A stretch of 64,000 nucleotides of DNA, taken from assembly GCA_020846005.1 (NCBI GenBank), contig JADLEQ010000035.1, forward strand, positions 1 to 64,000. Reading direction: 5' to 3'. The notes under the pieces were generated by a model, which had not been told where the DNA came from, ran no database searches, and worked only from the letters and a program-made list of their open reading frames with translations. Numbering within the stretch: position 1 is the first letter of the stretch; the number at the start of each line of letters is the position of its first letter. A program made the position numbers and the translations under genes. Origin of the DNA: Polyangiaceae bacterium (GTDB taxonomy: Bacteria > Myxococcota_A > Polyangia > Polyangiales > Polyangiaceae). Positions 8,921 through 16,862 of the stretch are shown here, piece by piece.

Positions 8921-9610
8921 CTAGGGGACGAGCTTGTAGCCGAAGCCGTAGACGGTGAGGATGTGCTCGGGCTCGTTGGGGTGGCGCTCGAGCTTCTTGC
9001 GCAGCTTCACGATGAAGTTGTCGATGCTGCGGTTCGTGGGGCTGGCCTCCACGCCCCAGATCTTGTTCAGGATCTCCTCGCGGCCCACCGGCTGCCCCTG
9101 CCGCTCGTAGAGGAGGCGCAGCAGCTCCACCTCGTAGAACGACAGCGCCTCGGGCTTGGCGCCGTCACGCTGCAGCGTCTGGGCCGCGACGTTCACCGTC
9201 GACCGGCCCACGCGGAAGGTCGCCACGTCTCCCGTGCGCGACGCGCGGCGGAAGATGGCGCGGAGCCTCGCCACGAGCTCCCCGACGCCAAACGGCTTGG
9301 TGACGTAGTCGTCCGCCCCTGCGTCGAGGCCGCGGATCTTGTCCGCCTCCTGGCTCCTGGCGGTGAGCATGATCACGGGCACGAACGGGCTCACGCGGCG
9401 CAGCTCCTCACACACCTGGTAGCCGTTCACGTCCGGCAGCATGAGATCGAGCACCACCGCGTCCGGCTTCTCCAGCCGGAAGGCAGCGACGCCCTCCTTG
9501 CCCGTCGAGGCCGTCACCACGCGGAACCCCTCGAACTCGAGCGCGTCCCGCAGGCCGAGCACGATGTGGGGCTCGTCGTCGACGACCAGGATCGTCCGCT
9601 TCGCTTCCAT
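8921..9610 (-). CDS. OmpR/PhoB-family response regulator
   Basis: Two-domain response regulator of 229 residues. The receiver domain (about 1-120) has the acidic pair VVDDEPH, the phosphoacceptor strand AVVLDLMLPD, the IMLTAR Thr strand and DDYVTKPF with the conserved Lys. The C-terminal winged-helix domain (about 130-229) has ALSFYEVELLRLL, a recognition helix region TNRSIDNFIVKLRKKL and the closing VYGFGYKLV hairpin. No sensor kinase gene is adjacent. It lies inside the run of von Willebrand lipoprotein genes, on the same strand, 90 bp downstream of paralogue 3, so it may regulate or be co-expressed with them. All catalytic positions seem intact. Confidence 0.92.
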   Translation of the reverse strand: MEAKRTILVVDDEPHIVLGLRDALEFEGFRVVTASTGKEGVAAFRLEKPDAVVLDLMLPDVNGYQVCEELRRVSPFVPVIMLTARSQEADKIRGLDAGADDYVTKPFGVGELVARLRAIFRRASRTGDVATFRVGRSTVNVAAQTLQRDGAKPEALSFYEVELLRLLYERQGQPVGREEILNKIWGVEASPTNRSIDNFIVKLRKKLERHPNEPEHILTVYGFGYKLVP

Positions 9611-9700
9611 CGGGCTACGCGAGGATCGCGCGATCCAGGCCCGGGACGCAACCGCGGGCCGCCCGGACGGCTACCCGCGGCGCTCCGAGACGGGCGGGGC

Positions 9701-12121
9701 TCAGCCGCCGTCCGGCGCGCCGGAGCCGGTCGTGGAGAACGCCGCGCCCAGGCACGCGATCGACATGATGGCGCCCGTCCGGGGCGTCGGCGTCGCGGCC
9801 GTGCCCACGAAGCGGAGCAGCCGCCGCTCGGTCGCCGGGCACTGATCGACGAGCGGACCCTCCTCGATGTAGCACCACGCGACCTCCGACTGCACCGGGT
9901 TCGGGTCCGTCTCGCAGGCGGCGCGCGCCGCCTCGCCCGGCGGCGGGAGCTCGCACAGGCAGAGGTCGTCGCAGCTCGCCGCCGCCGTGCCGCACTGGCC
10001 CGTCGCCTTGAGCTGCTTGCGCACGGCGGCCGCGACCTTCGAGTCGGCGTCCACGCGGCCCTCGATCGCGCAGGTGCAGCCGCCGCCCGCGGCCGGGAAG
10101 GTGGCCTCCACGATCTTGCAGGAGACGTTGCCCGTCACCGGATCCGTCTCGAGCTTGCGCGGGAGGCACTTCACGTTGAGGGCCTCCTTCAGCCGGTTGA
10201 TGATGGCGGAGACGGCCGGCGTGTAGCCGTAGCTCGGGTCGGTCTCGGCGCCGGTCGCGTTCTTCGGGCAGATCGAGGCGACGATCGCGTTCTCGCCGAA
10301 GTCGCGGAGCACGTTCAGGATGCGCAGGCCCGGGTAGCCCTTGGCCTTCGTCTGGACGGTGGTGCCGCCCTGGCACAGCGGCTTGGTCGGCGTCGACGGC
10401 TTGCCCGCCTTGCAGTCGCACCCGCCGGTCTCCGACTCGCAGTCACGCGACGCGGCGAGGTCGTAGACGCACGCGTACTGCAGGTCGTCGTTCAGCGGGA
10501 TGTCGTACTCGTTGCCGTTGATCGGGTTCGTCGTGCCCGGCGGCGTCGTCGTCACGCCGGGGAGGAAGGGGTGCGCCACCGGCGCGCCACCCGCCAGCCG
10601 CTGCGCGACCGTCTCGTTCATGAACGGATCCTGCGGCGGCACGCCCAGGGTCGGCTCGCCCAGGATGGTGTCCCAGCGGCCCGCCGCCTGCAGCTCGGCG
10701 GCCGTCATGTAGGTGAGCCCGGACCCGGTGAGCGACGCCTCCGTCGCGATGTCCTGCCACGGCACGCCGACGATGCCGGCCAGGAAGACGAGGCCCGGAT
10801 CCCGAGGCGTGGTGATGCCCTGGCCCGTCAGATCGGTGAAGAGCGGGTTCGGGATCGGACCCCCGACCCGCGCCGAGCAATCACCGCCCTGGTCGAAGGG
10901 GATGCCCAGCAGCTCGCGCCGGCGCTTCTCGCCACGGCAGTTGCAGTCCGCGTCGCCGTACGGCGAGTTGGGGCAGAGCTGGAGGTCCTTGAGCGCCGCC
11001 ACGTAGCGGTTGGTGGGGTGGAGGAAGTCGAGCCCGAACCGCCGCTTCTGCTCGTAGCAGCGGAGGTTCGCGGTGTCCTCGGGCGTGGTGTAGCTGCCCT
11101 TCCTGCACTCACCGTCGTCGGCGATAGCGACGCAGCCTGCCGGTGGTGCCGTCTCTCCAACCGCGCAGCTCCGACAGCAAGGGCTGTTGGGATCCTGGGC
11201 ACAAGCGGCGGTCCCGCGGGGCATCAACAGCGTCGACGGCGAGGTCGTCACGAGCCAGGAGAAACCGTAGTCGACGATGGAACAGTCGTTCTCGTCCGTG
11301 AGCATGATGACGGCCACTAGCGAGTCCGGGCGGAGGAAGGCCGCGCGCTGCGCGAGGAGAGTCTGGTTCAGCACCACCGCCCCGTTGGCGTCGAGCACCG
11401 GCTCGGTGCGGCCCTGCGCGTTCTTCGCCACGTCCTGCGGGGGCGCCGGATCGATGAGGAACCGGTACCAGGCCTCAAGCGACGCCTCGTAGCCGCAGCC
11501 CGTCTCGCCGGTGGCGGTTACGTGGGCGGCAAAATCGCTGATCAGCGTCGTCGAGTTGTCCGTCCCCCCGATGCCCGGCCCCCAGAACAGGAAGCCTTGG
11601 TTCTGGTGGCTAGACAGTGGTGGCATCCAGCCCGGCCGCAGTGTGCCGATGAGTTGGCCCTTGTCGTCCTCGTCAGCCTCGTCATCACAGAGGTCGCCGC
11701 CGTGCCCGCCCAAACTGGAGGAGACGATGCCGATGTGGATGTCGTTGAGCGGGCGGAACTCGCGCGTGCCGCTCGGGCACGGCGCCGCCGGGTCGGTGGG
11801 CGTGTTGCCGAGGTCGTTGCCGTCCTGGTCCACGCAGATCGGGTTCACCAGCCGGCTCGCGAGCACGGGGACGGCCTTCGCGAGCAGGGCTTGCTTGTCC
11901 GCCATCGAGATCGAGTTGTCGATCATGAAGAGCAGGTCGATCCGCTCGACCGCCGTCTGCCGGATCTGATCGACGAACACGTTGCTCGTGCGCGGCGTGG
12001 AGCCCTCGACGGGGCGGTCCAGGCAGGCGGTGCCGGCGGCGAGGGCCGGGACCACCAGCGCAGCGGCGGCGACACCGGAGCGGAACACGCGACGGAACAA
12101 GCTCGAACGCGAGGCTGACAT
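9701..12121 (-). CDS. von Willebrand factor A-like lipoprotein, paralogue 3
   Basis: Third copy, 806 residues, the best preserved of the set. The signal peptide (RVFRSGVAAAALVVPALAAG) ends at the lipobox-like AAGTAC. The vWA-like domain reads DLLFMIDNSISMADKQALL with an intact DxSxS, then GIVSSSLGG and VIMLTDENDCSI. Cysteine blocks shared with the other two paralogues follow: SPCCRSC, SPYGDADCNC, GIVGVPWQDIA, QYACVYDL, GGCDCKAGKPSTPTKPLC and WCYIEEGPLVDQC. Copies 2 and 3 share more of these blocks (for example the CDCKAG and NVLRD segments) than either does with copy 1, suggesting a more recent duplication. The ATG at 12121 has a GGAGTC-like Shine-Dalgarno. Confidence 0.77.
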   Translation of the reverse strand: MSASRSSLFRRVFRSGVAAAALVVPALAAGTACLDRPVEGSTPRTSNVFVDQIRQTAVERIDLLFMIDNSISMADKQALLAKAVPVLASRLVNPICVDQDGNDLGNTPTDPAAPCPSGTREFRPLNDIHIGIVSSSLGGHGGDLCDDEADEDDKGQLIGTLRPGWMPPLSSHQNQGFLFWGPGIGGTDNSTTLISDFAAHVTATGETGCGYEASLEAWYRFLIDPAPPQDVAKNAQGRTEPVLDANGAVVLNQTLLAQRAAFLRPDSLVAVIMLTDENDCSIVDYGFSWLVTTSPSTLLMPRGTAACAQDPNSPCCRSCAVGETAPPAGCVAIADDGECRKGSYTTPEDTANLRCYEQKRRFGLDFLHPTNRYVAALKDLQLCPNSPYGDADCNCRGEKRRRELLGIPFDQGGDCSARVGGPIPNPLFTDLTGQGITTPRDPGLVFLAGIVGVPWQDIATEASLTGSGLTYMTAAELQAAGRWDTILGEPTLGVPPQDPFMNETVAQRLAGGAPVAHPFLPGVTTTPPGTTNPINGNEYDIPLNDDLQYACVYDLAASRDCESETGGCDCKAGKPSTPTKPLCQGGTTVQTKAKGYPGLRILNVLRDFGENAIVASICPKNATGAETDPSYGYTPAVSAIINRLKEALNVKCLPRKLETDPVTGNVSCKIVEATFPAAGGGCTCAIEGRVDADSKVAAAVRKQLKATGQCGTAAASCDDLCLCELPPPGEAARAACETDPNPVQSEVAWCYIEEGPLVDQCPATERRLLRFVGTAATPTPRTGAIMSIACLGAAFSTTGSGAPDGG

Positions 12122-12690
12122 GGGTGACTCCAGGGGCGCGGGGCGGCTAACGCTACGCGTAGGCTGGCGCGGATGTCAACGGGGCACGCGCGCCAAGCTG
12201 CCGCGCAAGCAATAAACGGGCCGGCGCGCCGCGCGGCTCCGCCGCCCGTGCCTTGCGGCGCCCTGCCAACTGCGTTGGCGCAGCGCCAACGCTGTCGTCG
12301 ATAGGGGAGCGCGGAAGCCGGCGCAATCCCGACGGGACCGGCTTCCGATGTCGCCGCGGTCCCGCCGCAGACACCTCGCGCCCCGCCTCACCCGTCGCCA
12401 GCGCGGACTCGAGCGGCGGCGCGCCTCCGCGCCGCTCCACGTTCCCACCGACGAGCACTTCCGCGATACGGCCGAGCGCGCAGCAGCGCGAACGCGGCGC
12501 ACGGCCCATCGACGTCCCCGGCCTCGGGGCGTCGGCGCCTGCGCGGAAGGCCCATGCCCTACGCGTCTGCGGCGGCGCTGTCTCCAAGCGGCACTCGCTC
12601 GGGTCCCGACTCGGCCTCATGACCGGGAGACCTCGGCCAACGCGCACCCAACGCTCACCCTCCCCCCCGCTGCATGATAGCGTCCCGGGC
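12122..12690. other. Divergent intergenic region upstream of paralogue 3
   Basis: About 570 bp between the divergent starts of paralogue 3 (minus) and the degenerate response regulator (plus). It holds the 21-bp palindrome annotated separately and a TAGCGT hexamer at 12678-12683 just before the ATG at 12691. Long open frames cross it on both strands, but their translations are Arg/Pro/Ala-rich and unlike proteins. I see no RNA gene or clear -35/-10 pair here. Confidence 0.4.
12272..12292. promoter_or_regulatory. Perfect 10-1-10 palindrome, candidate operator
   Basis: The left arm GCGTTGGCGC (12272-12281) and right arm GCGCCAACGC (12283-12292) are exact reverse complements around a single A. 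The left arm recurs upstream of paralogue 2 at 8850-8859. Position in a divergent promoter region fits a dimeric regulator binding site; a short hairpin in RNA is the alternative. The regulator is unknown, though the OmpR-type regulator at 8921-9610 is the nearest candidate. Confidence 0.4.
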
Positions 12691-13503
12691 ATGAGCTTGG
12701 CGGGCACGCTCTTGGTGGTCACCCCCGACCCCCACGATCCGTTCCTCGTCGCCACCTCGAGCACCGGGCTCTGGCACGTGGCAGTGACGCGCGGCTCCCC
12801 GTGTTCGCTGCTGGGGACGGTGGGCCGCATCGGGCTCAGCGAGTACTCGGCGTTGGCAGTGTCGACAGGCGCCGCGCCGAAAAAGCTCCCGGGCTCGGAT
12901 CTCTTGGACGCCATCGCCTCGCTCCGGAGAGAAGCGGAGACCGTTCCGATCATTGCCGTCTGCCACGGCGACGCCGGCTTGGCTCGGGATGCCCTTTGGG
13001 TCGGGGCGGATGATTCCATTCTTGACGTTTCCGCCGTCGCAGATGTGCAGGCGCGCGTCTACGCGCTCTTCAGGAGGCGTCATCACACCCCTCCGACAGG
13101 AACCCTGCTCGCGAATCGCGACAACGTGAGGCGTCTTCTCCCGGAAACCGCCCCGCGTGCCCAACTCGACCTGCTGGCGCTGCTCTACGCCCGGCGCGCG
13201 ACATGGGTCTCTCGCCACGAAATACAAACTCACGTCCTGCGGGCTGCGGCGTCATCGACCTCGGGGAACCATCGTTGGCATGTGCATCGGCTGCGGCACC
13301 TCCTCGGCACAGCGGCGCTGTGTATCCACAACGACTCCCGTTGGGGATACATGTACTCGGAGAGCAAGTGCGGCAGACCGACATGCAAGGCATGCTCGCC
13401 CCGCTCTCCGCTCTCGGCACCGTGTCCGTGCCCCTGCGAGGCAGGGCCTGGTGGGGCGCAACCGGGCGTCGGTCGTCCGGGTAGGCGCATCGGAGGTGCT
13501 TGA
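12691..13503 (+). CDS. Degenerate response regulator with OmpR-type DNA-binding domain
   Basis: Protein of 270 residues. The first ~130 residues look like a worn receiver domain: LAGTLLVVTPDPHDPFLVA at the start and VPIIAVCHGDAG ... VGADDSILDVS later. The expected phosphoacceptor Asp is not found (the region reads EYSALAVSTGA). The C-terminal half resembles the Trans_reg_C winged helix: AQLDLLALLYARRATWVSRHE, HVHRLRHLLG and the closing SRWGYMYSES. A short Cys/Pro-rich tail follows (TCKACSPRS). The ATG at 12691 is chosen because the receiver-like sequence starts there; it has no Shine-Dalgarno and a TAGCGT hexamer seven bases upstream. It probably acts without phosphorylation. Confidence 0.6.
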   Translation: MSLAGTLLVVTPDPHDPFLVATSSTGLWHVAVTRGSPCSLLGTVGRIGLSEYSALAVSTGAAPKKLPGSDLLDAIASLRREAETVPIIAVCHGDAGLARDALWVGADDSILDVSAVADVQARVYALFRRRHHTPPTGTLLANRDNVRRLLPETAPRAQLDLLALLYARRATWVSRHEIQTHVLRAAASSTSGNHRWHVHRLRHLLGTAALCIHNDSRWGYMYSESKCGRPTCKACSPRSPLSAPCPCPCEAGPGGAQPGVGRPGRRIGGA

Positions 13504-13885
13504 CTCCAACGCGATCCGAAGGCACCGAGGCCCGAAGCCGACACCCGACGCGCGTACGGCCTCGGCGTGAGTTCGCGCTGCCGCTGAAGCCGACATTTCT
13601 GGGGGTGTAGGACTCGAGCCGTCGGCTTGGCGGTCGTTGTGGCACCCACCGCGCCAGAGGTGAAACGGACGAGATGCGGGCCGGAGTGCAGACAAGCCTC
13701 CGACCTGCGTCGGGGGACTGGGGCACTCCACCGCCAACGAGAAGACAACGCGAATCCCCCACGAGACGACGCTAGCATCACCCACGCGACCACGTAACGC
13801 TAGAAAACATGGGCTCGCGACCTCTTGGCCGCACCATGGGCCCCACTCCTCGGCCCCTCGATAGATGGGGCTCTAAGGGCGAGTG
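13504..13885. other. Intergenic region, no gene recognised
   Basis: Several overlapping minus-strand open frames cover this stretch, but they disagree with each other, lack ribosome binding sites and show no recognisable domain. The base composition is less extreme in G+C than the flanking genes. Nothing else is seen until the octamer repeats at 13886. Confidence 0.35.
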
Positions 13886-13917
13886 ACCGACACACCGACA
13901 CACCGACACACCGACAC
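13886..13917 (+). repeat. Four tandem copies of ACCGACAC
   Basis: The octamer ACCGACAC occurs four times without a mismatch, and the array ends directly against the AGGAA Shine-Dalgarno (13918-13922) of the lipoprotein gene at 13929. Copy-number change would alter the leader length but not the protein. Slippage-prone repeats at this position can tune expression. Confidence 0.8.
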
Positions 13918-13928
13918 AGGAACCGCAT

Positions 13929-14576
13929 ATGAAACTACTTGCCACCGTTCGACTCATCCTCGTCGCAGCACCCGCCATCACAGCGTGCGTCGCATTCGAA
14001 CCCGAAGGGGGGCACGACACCGAGTCGGTAGCCACGATGGAGGAACCGCTGGGCGAGTCTGCGTGCTCCACCGTTGGCGGCTATACGTACAGCGGTTCGA
14101 GCAACAATGGGAAGACCCAGATCATGCCGGCCGACCCGGCGTGCGGGGCCACCCACACGGGAGGAACGACGCCAACGAACAGCTATACGAACGCGGGGTG
14201 CTCGAACCAGTACGTAAGCGAGGTAACAAATACGTATAACCGCACATTCACGCCATATGTCTATTGGGCAGATACGGCTCCTACTACTCAGGCAGCATGT
14301 GAAACGTCGTGGCGGTACATGACTGTTTGGATGCGCAACTTCGTGTACCCAGTGGGCTACGTGTGGCAGAAGCACAACAACCAGGACTACTCTTCTCGCG
14401 GTCAATGGGTCACCTATGGTGGTGTCGGGTATTGCAGATTCCCCGATTTCGGCCCCGGAGAGGTCACAGCCGGCGCCGGTACCAGCGCGGTACGAGTAGT
14501 GGGGGCGTCGCACGGCTTCCTGTTCATCAAGACCAAGCACTCCGCCGGGTTGAGGCACGGTCCGCCACCCTGCTGA
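13929..14576 (+). CDS. Orphan secreted lipoprotein of unknown function
   Basis: Predicted lipoprotein of 215 residues. A basic start (MKLLATVRL) and hydrophobic stretch lead to the lipobox AITAC, and AGGAA lies upstream of the ATG. The mature part is rich in Tyr, Thr, Ser, Asn and Gly (GGYTYSGSSNNGKTQ, NTYNRTFTPYVYWAD) and has several Cys that could pair. No known domain is recognised. Base composition and codon choice are clearly less GC-biased than the neighbouring genes, with many A/T-ending codons, suggesting recent acquisition or weak codon selection. The octamer array just upstream may modulate its expression. It converges on uvrC. Confidence 0.65.
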   Translation: MKLLATVRLILVAAPAITACVAFEPEGGHDTESVATMEEPLGESACSTVGGYTYSGSSNNGKTQIMPADPACGATHTGGTTPTNSYTNAGCSNQYVSEVTNTYNRTFTPYVYWADTAPTTQAACETSWRYMTVWMRNFVYPVGYVWQKHNNQDYSSRGQWVTYGGVGYCRFPDFGPGEVTAGAGTSAVRVVGASHGFLFIKTKHSAGLRHGPPPC

Positions 14577-14752
14577 GAGCGGCAACGCGTGGGCCGACGG
14601 GCGCGGACGCCTCGATTCCGCGACGCACAAGTCAGTGTGGGGGCGCGGCCGGGTTCCGGGTCAGAGGGCTCCGCCAACTGCCCGCGCATCGCACAAGCGG
14701 ACCTCCGATCCGCTGGCGTCGGCGTCCGCCCGCAGAACGTCCGCATCGACGC

Positions 14753-16804
14753 TCACCCTCGCCCGGACGCCTCTCCGCCGGCGCCCGCCGGGGAGGCGCC
14801 CTGCTCGATCGCGGGCGCCGCCGGGTCGCCGTCCCCGTCCCGCTCCGCGAGCGCGGCCCGGAGCGCGGCGACCTGCGCGCGCGACACGCCCTTCACTGCG
14901 AGGAGCGCCTCGTCCGTGGCCGCGGCGACCGCCGCCACGCCGCCGAACGTCCGCAGCAGCAGGGCCCGCGTCTTCGGTCCGATGCCCGGGATGGAGTCGA
15001 GCGTGCTCGTGAACCGCCGGGCCCTGCCCTTGCGCACGCGGAGGAGGTTGGCGAAGCGGTGGGCCTCGTCCCGCGCGTGCGCGAGCACGCGGAGCTCCGG
15101 GCTCTTCGGGCGGAGCGCGATCGGGTTCTTCTGGCCCGGCAGGTACACGCGATCGACGACGCGCTCGCCGGCGCGCGTCTCGCGCTCCTTCGCCAGCCCT
15201 ACGATCGCGAGGCCGTGCAGCCCGAGATCGCCCGCCGCCGCGAGGGCGACGGCGAGCTGCCCGCGCCCGCCGTCGACCACGAAGAGGTCGGGGAGGCGCC
15301 CCTCGACCGCCGGGGGCTCGGGCGGCGGCGCGCCCTCCGCCGCGCCGTCCACGGATACCGATGCCCCGTCCGGCCCCACCTCCTCCCCCCCGCTGGCCGC
15401 GGCCAGGCCGCGGCGAAACCGCCGCCCGAGCACCTCGGCCAGCGCCGCGTAGTCGTCCCCGTCCCGCACCGAGCGGACGTGGTAGCCCCGGTAGCCGGCC
15501 TTCGCGGGCTCGCCGTTCTCGAAGCACACCACCGCCGCCACCGCGTCCTCGCCGCCGAGATGCGAGACGTCGACGCACTCGATCCGCCGCGGGAGCACCG
15601 GGAGCCGGAGGCGCGCCTGGAGGCGCGCGAGCTTCGCCTCCACGTCGTCCGCCACCCGGCGCTTCTCGCGGAAGGCGTGGGCGGCGTTCTCCTGCGCGAG
15701 CTCGAGCAGGCGGCGGCGCGGGCCCCGCGCCGGGGCGAGGAGCGCGCAGCGCGAGCGGCGCTCGCCGCGGGCGTCCTGCTGCGCCGCGCGGCGCTCGGAC
15801 AACCACTCGGCCACGCCGGCGGCCGCGTCCGGCAGCACGGAGACGAGGATCTCGTCCGGCACGCGGGCGGGCCGCGCGCCGTCCTCGGCGTAGCGCTCGC
15901 GGAGCAGCGCGGCGACGAGCTCGTCCTCCGGGAGCTCGACGCCGGCGCTGCCGAACGTCGCGATCTCCACGACGCGCCCGGCGCGGAGCTCGAGCACCGC
16001 CGTCTCCACGCGGTCCCCCTCGCGGTAGACGCCGATTACGTCCTGGTCGGCGTCCGTCACCGCCACGACCCGCTGCGTCTCACGCAGGTGGCGGACGGCG
16101 GCGAGCTGATCGCGGAGCTGCGCCGCGCGCTCGAACTCGAACGCCGCCGCCGCCGCCTTCATCCTCGCCTCGAGCTCGCTCGTCAGCTCGTCGTGTCGCC
16201 CCTCGAGGAACAACCCGACGTCCCGGACCTGCGCGGCGTACCGCGCCGGGTCCACGTCGAGCACGCACGGCGCGAGGCAGCGCCCGATCTGGTGCTGGAT
16301 GCACGGCCTCCGGCGCGCGCGGAGCTCGCGATCGGTGCAGGTGCGGAGCTGGAAGTGCCGCTCGACCAGGTGCAGCGTGCGCCTGGCCGCCGTCGCCGAC
16401 GGGTACGGCCCGAAGTACCGGGCGCCGTCGCGGGCCGGGCGGCGCGTCAGCTCGAGCCGCGGGAACGGGTGCTCCGCCGACAGCCGCAGGCTGAGGAATT
16501 CCTTGTCGTCGCGCAGCTTCACGTTGAAGCGCGGGGTGAGCTCCTTGATCAGGCTGTTCTCGAGGATCGCCGCCTCCTTCTCGTTGGCGGTGACGACCGT
16601 CTCCACGTCCGCCACGAGCTCGTCGACCCGCGCCGTGAACGCGCGCTCGTCCCGCGCCCCGTCCGCGAAGTAGCTGCGCACCCGCGAGCGCAGGCTCTTC
16701 GCCTTCCCGACGTAGAGGACGCGCCCGGCCGCGTCTCGGAAGAGGTAGCAGCCGGGCGCGGCGGGGAGCTCGGCGAGCTTCTGGGCGAGGGCTTCGCCGG
16801 GCAT
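14753..16804 (-). CDS. uvrC: Excinuclease ABC subunit C (UvrC)
   Basis: Nucleotide excision repair endonuclease that makes both incisions at damage marked by UvrA/UvrB. The 683-residue length is within the normal range. The N-terminal GIY-YIG domain (about 12-95) reads APGCYLFRDAAGRVLYVGKA with SLRSRVRSYF. A UVR segment (EFERAAQLRDQL) follows near 220, and an RNase H-like C-terminal nuclease has CVDVSHLGGEDAV, FVVDGGRGQLAVA and DEAHRFAN with the expected acidic and His residues. A helix-hairpin-helix (SIPGIGPKTRALLL) closes the protein, followed by an Ala/Gly/Pro-rich tail of about 30 residues. An acidic/Pro-rich insertion (about residues 485-510) splits the nuclease domain. Confidence 0.96.
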   Translation of the reverse strand: MPGEALAQKLAELPAAPGCYLFRDAAGRVLYVGKAKSLRSRVRSYFADGARDERAFTARVDELVADVETVVTANEKEAAILENSLIKELTPRFNVKLRDDKEFLSLRLSAEHPFPRLELTRRPARDGARYFGPYPSATAARRTLHLVERHFQLRTCTDRELRARRRPCIQHQIGRCLAPCVLDVDPARYAAQVRDVGLFLEGRHDELTSELEARMKAAAAAFEFERAAQLRDQLAAVRHLRETQRVVAVTDADQDVIGVYREGDRVETAVLELRAGRVVEIATFGSAGVELPEDELVAALLRERYAEDGARPARVPDEILVSVLPDAAAGVAEWLSERRAAQQDARGERRSRCALLAPARGPRRRLLELAQENAAHAFREKRRVADDVEAKLARLQARLRLPVLPRRIECVDVSHLGGEDAVAAVVCFENGEPAKAGYRGYHVRSVRDGDDYAALAEVLGRRFRRGLAAASGGEEVGPDGASVSVDGAAEGAPPPEPPAVEGRLPDLFVVDGGRGQLAVALAAAGDLGLHGLAIVGLAKERETRAGERVVDRVYLPGQKNPIALRPKSPELRVLAHARDEAHRFANLLRVRKGRARRFTSTLDSIPGIGPKTRALLLRTFGGVAAVAAATDEALLAVKGVSRAQVAALRAALAERDGDGDPAAPAIEQGASPAGAGGEASGRG

Positions 16805-16862
16805 GGGGCGCCGGGCAATCTAGCAGGGCGATCCCCGACCGCGCCGCTGCTACACCCCCGGC

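Noticed and set aside
13070-13793. Overlapping minus-strand genes downstream of the degenerate regulator
   Set aside because: Three mutually incompatible frames cover the same bases, none has a Shine-Dalgarno or a domain, and they lie partly opposite the plus-strand regulator.
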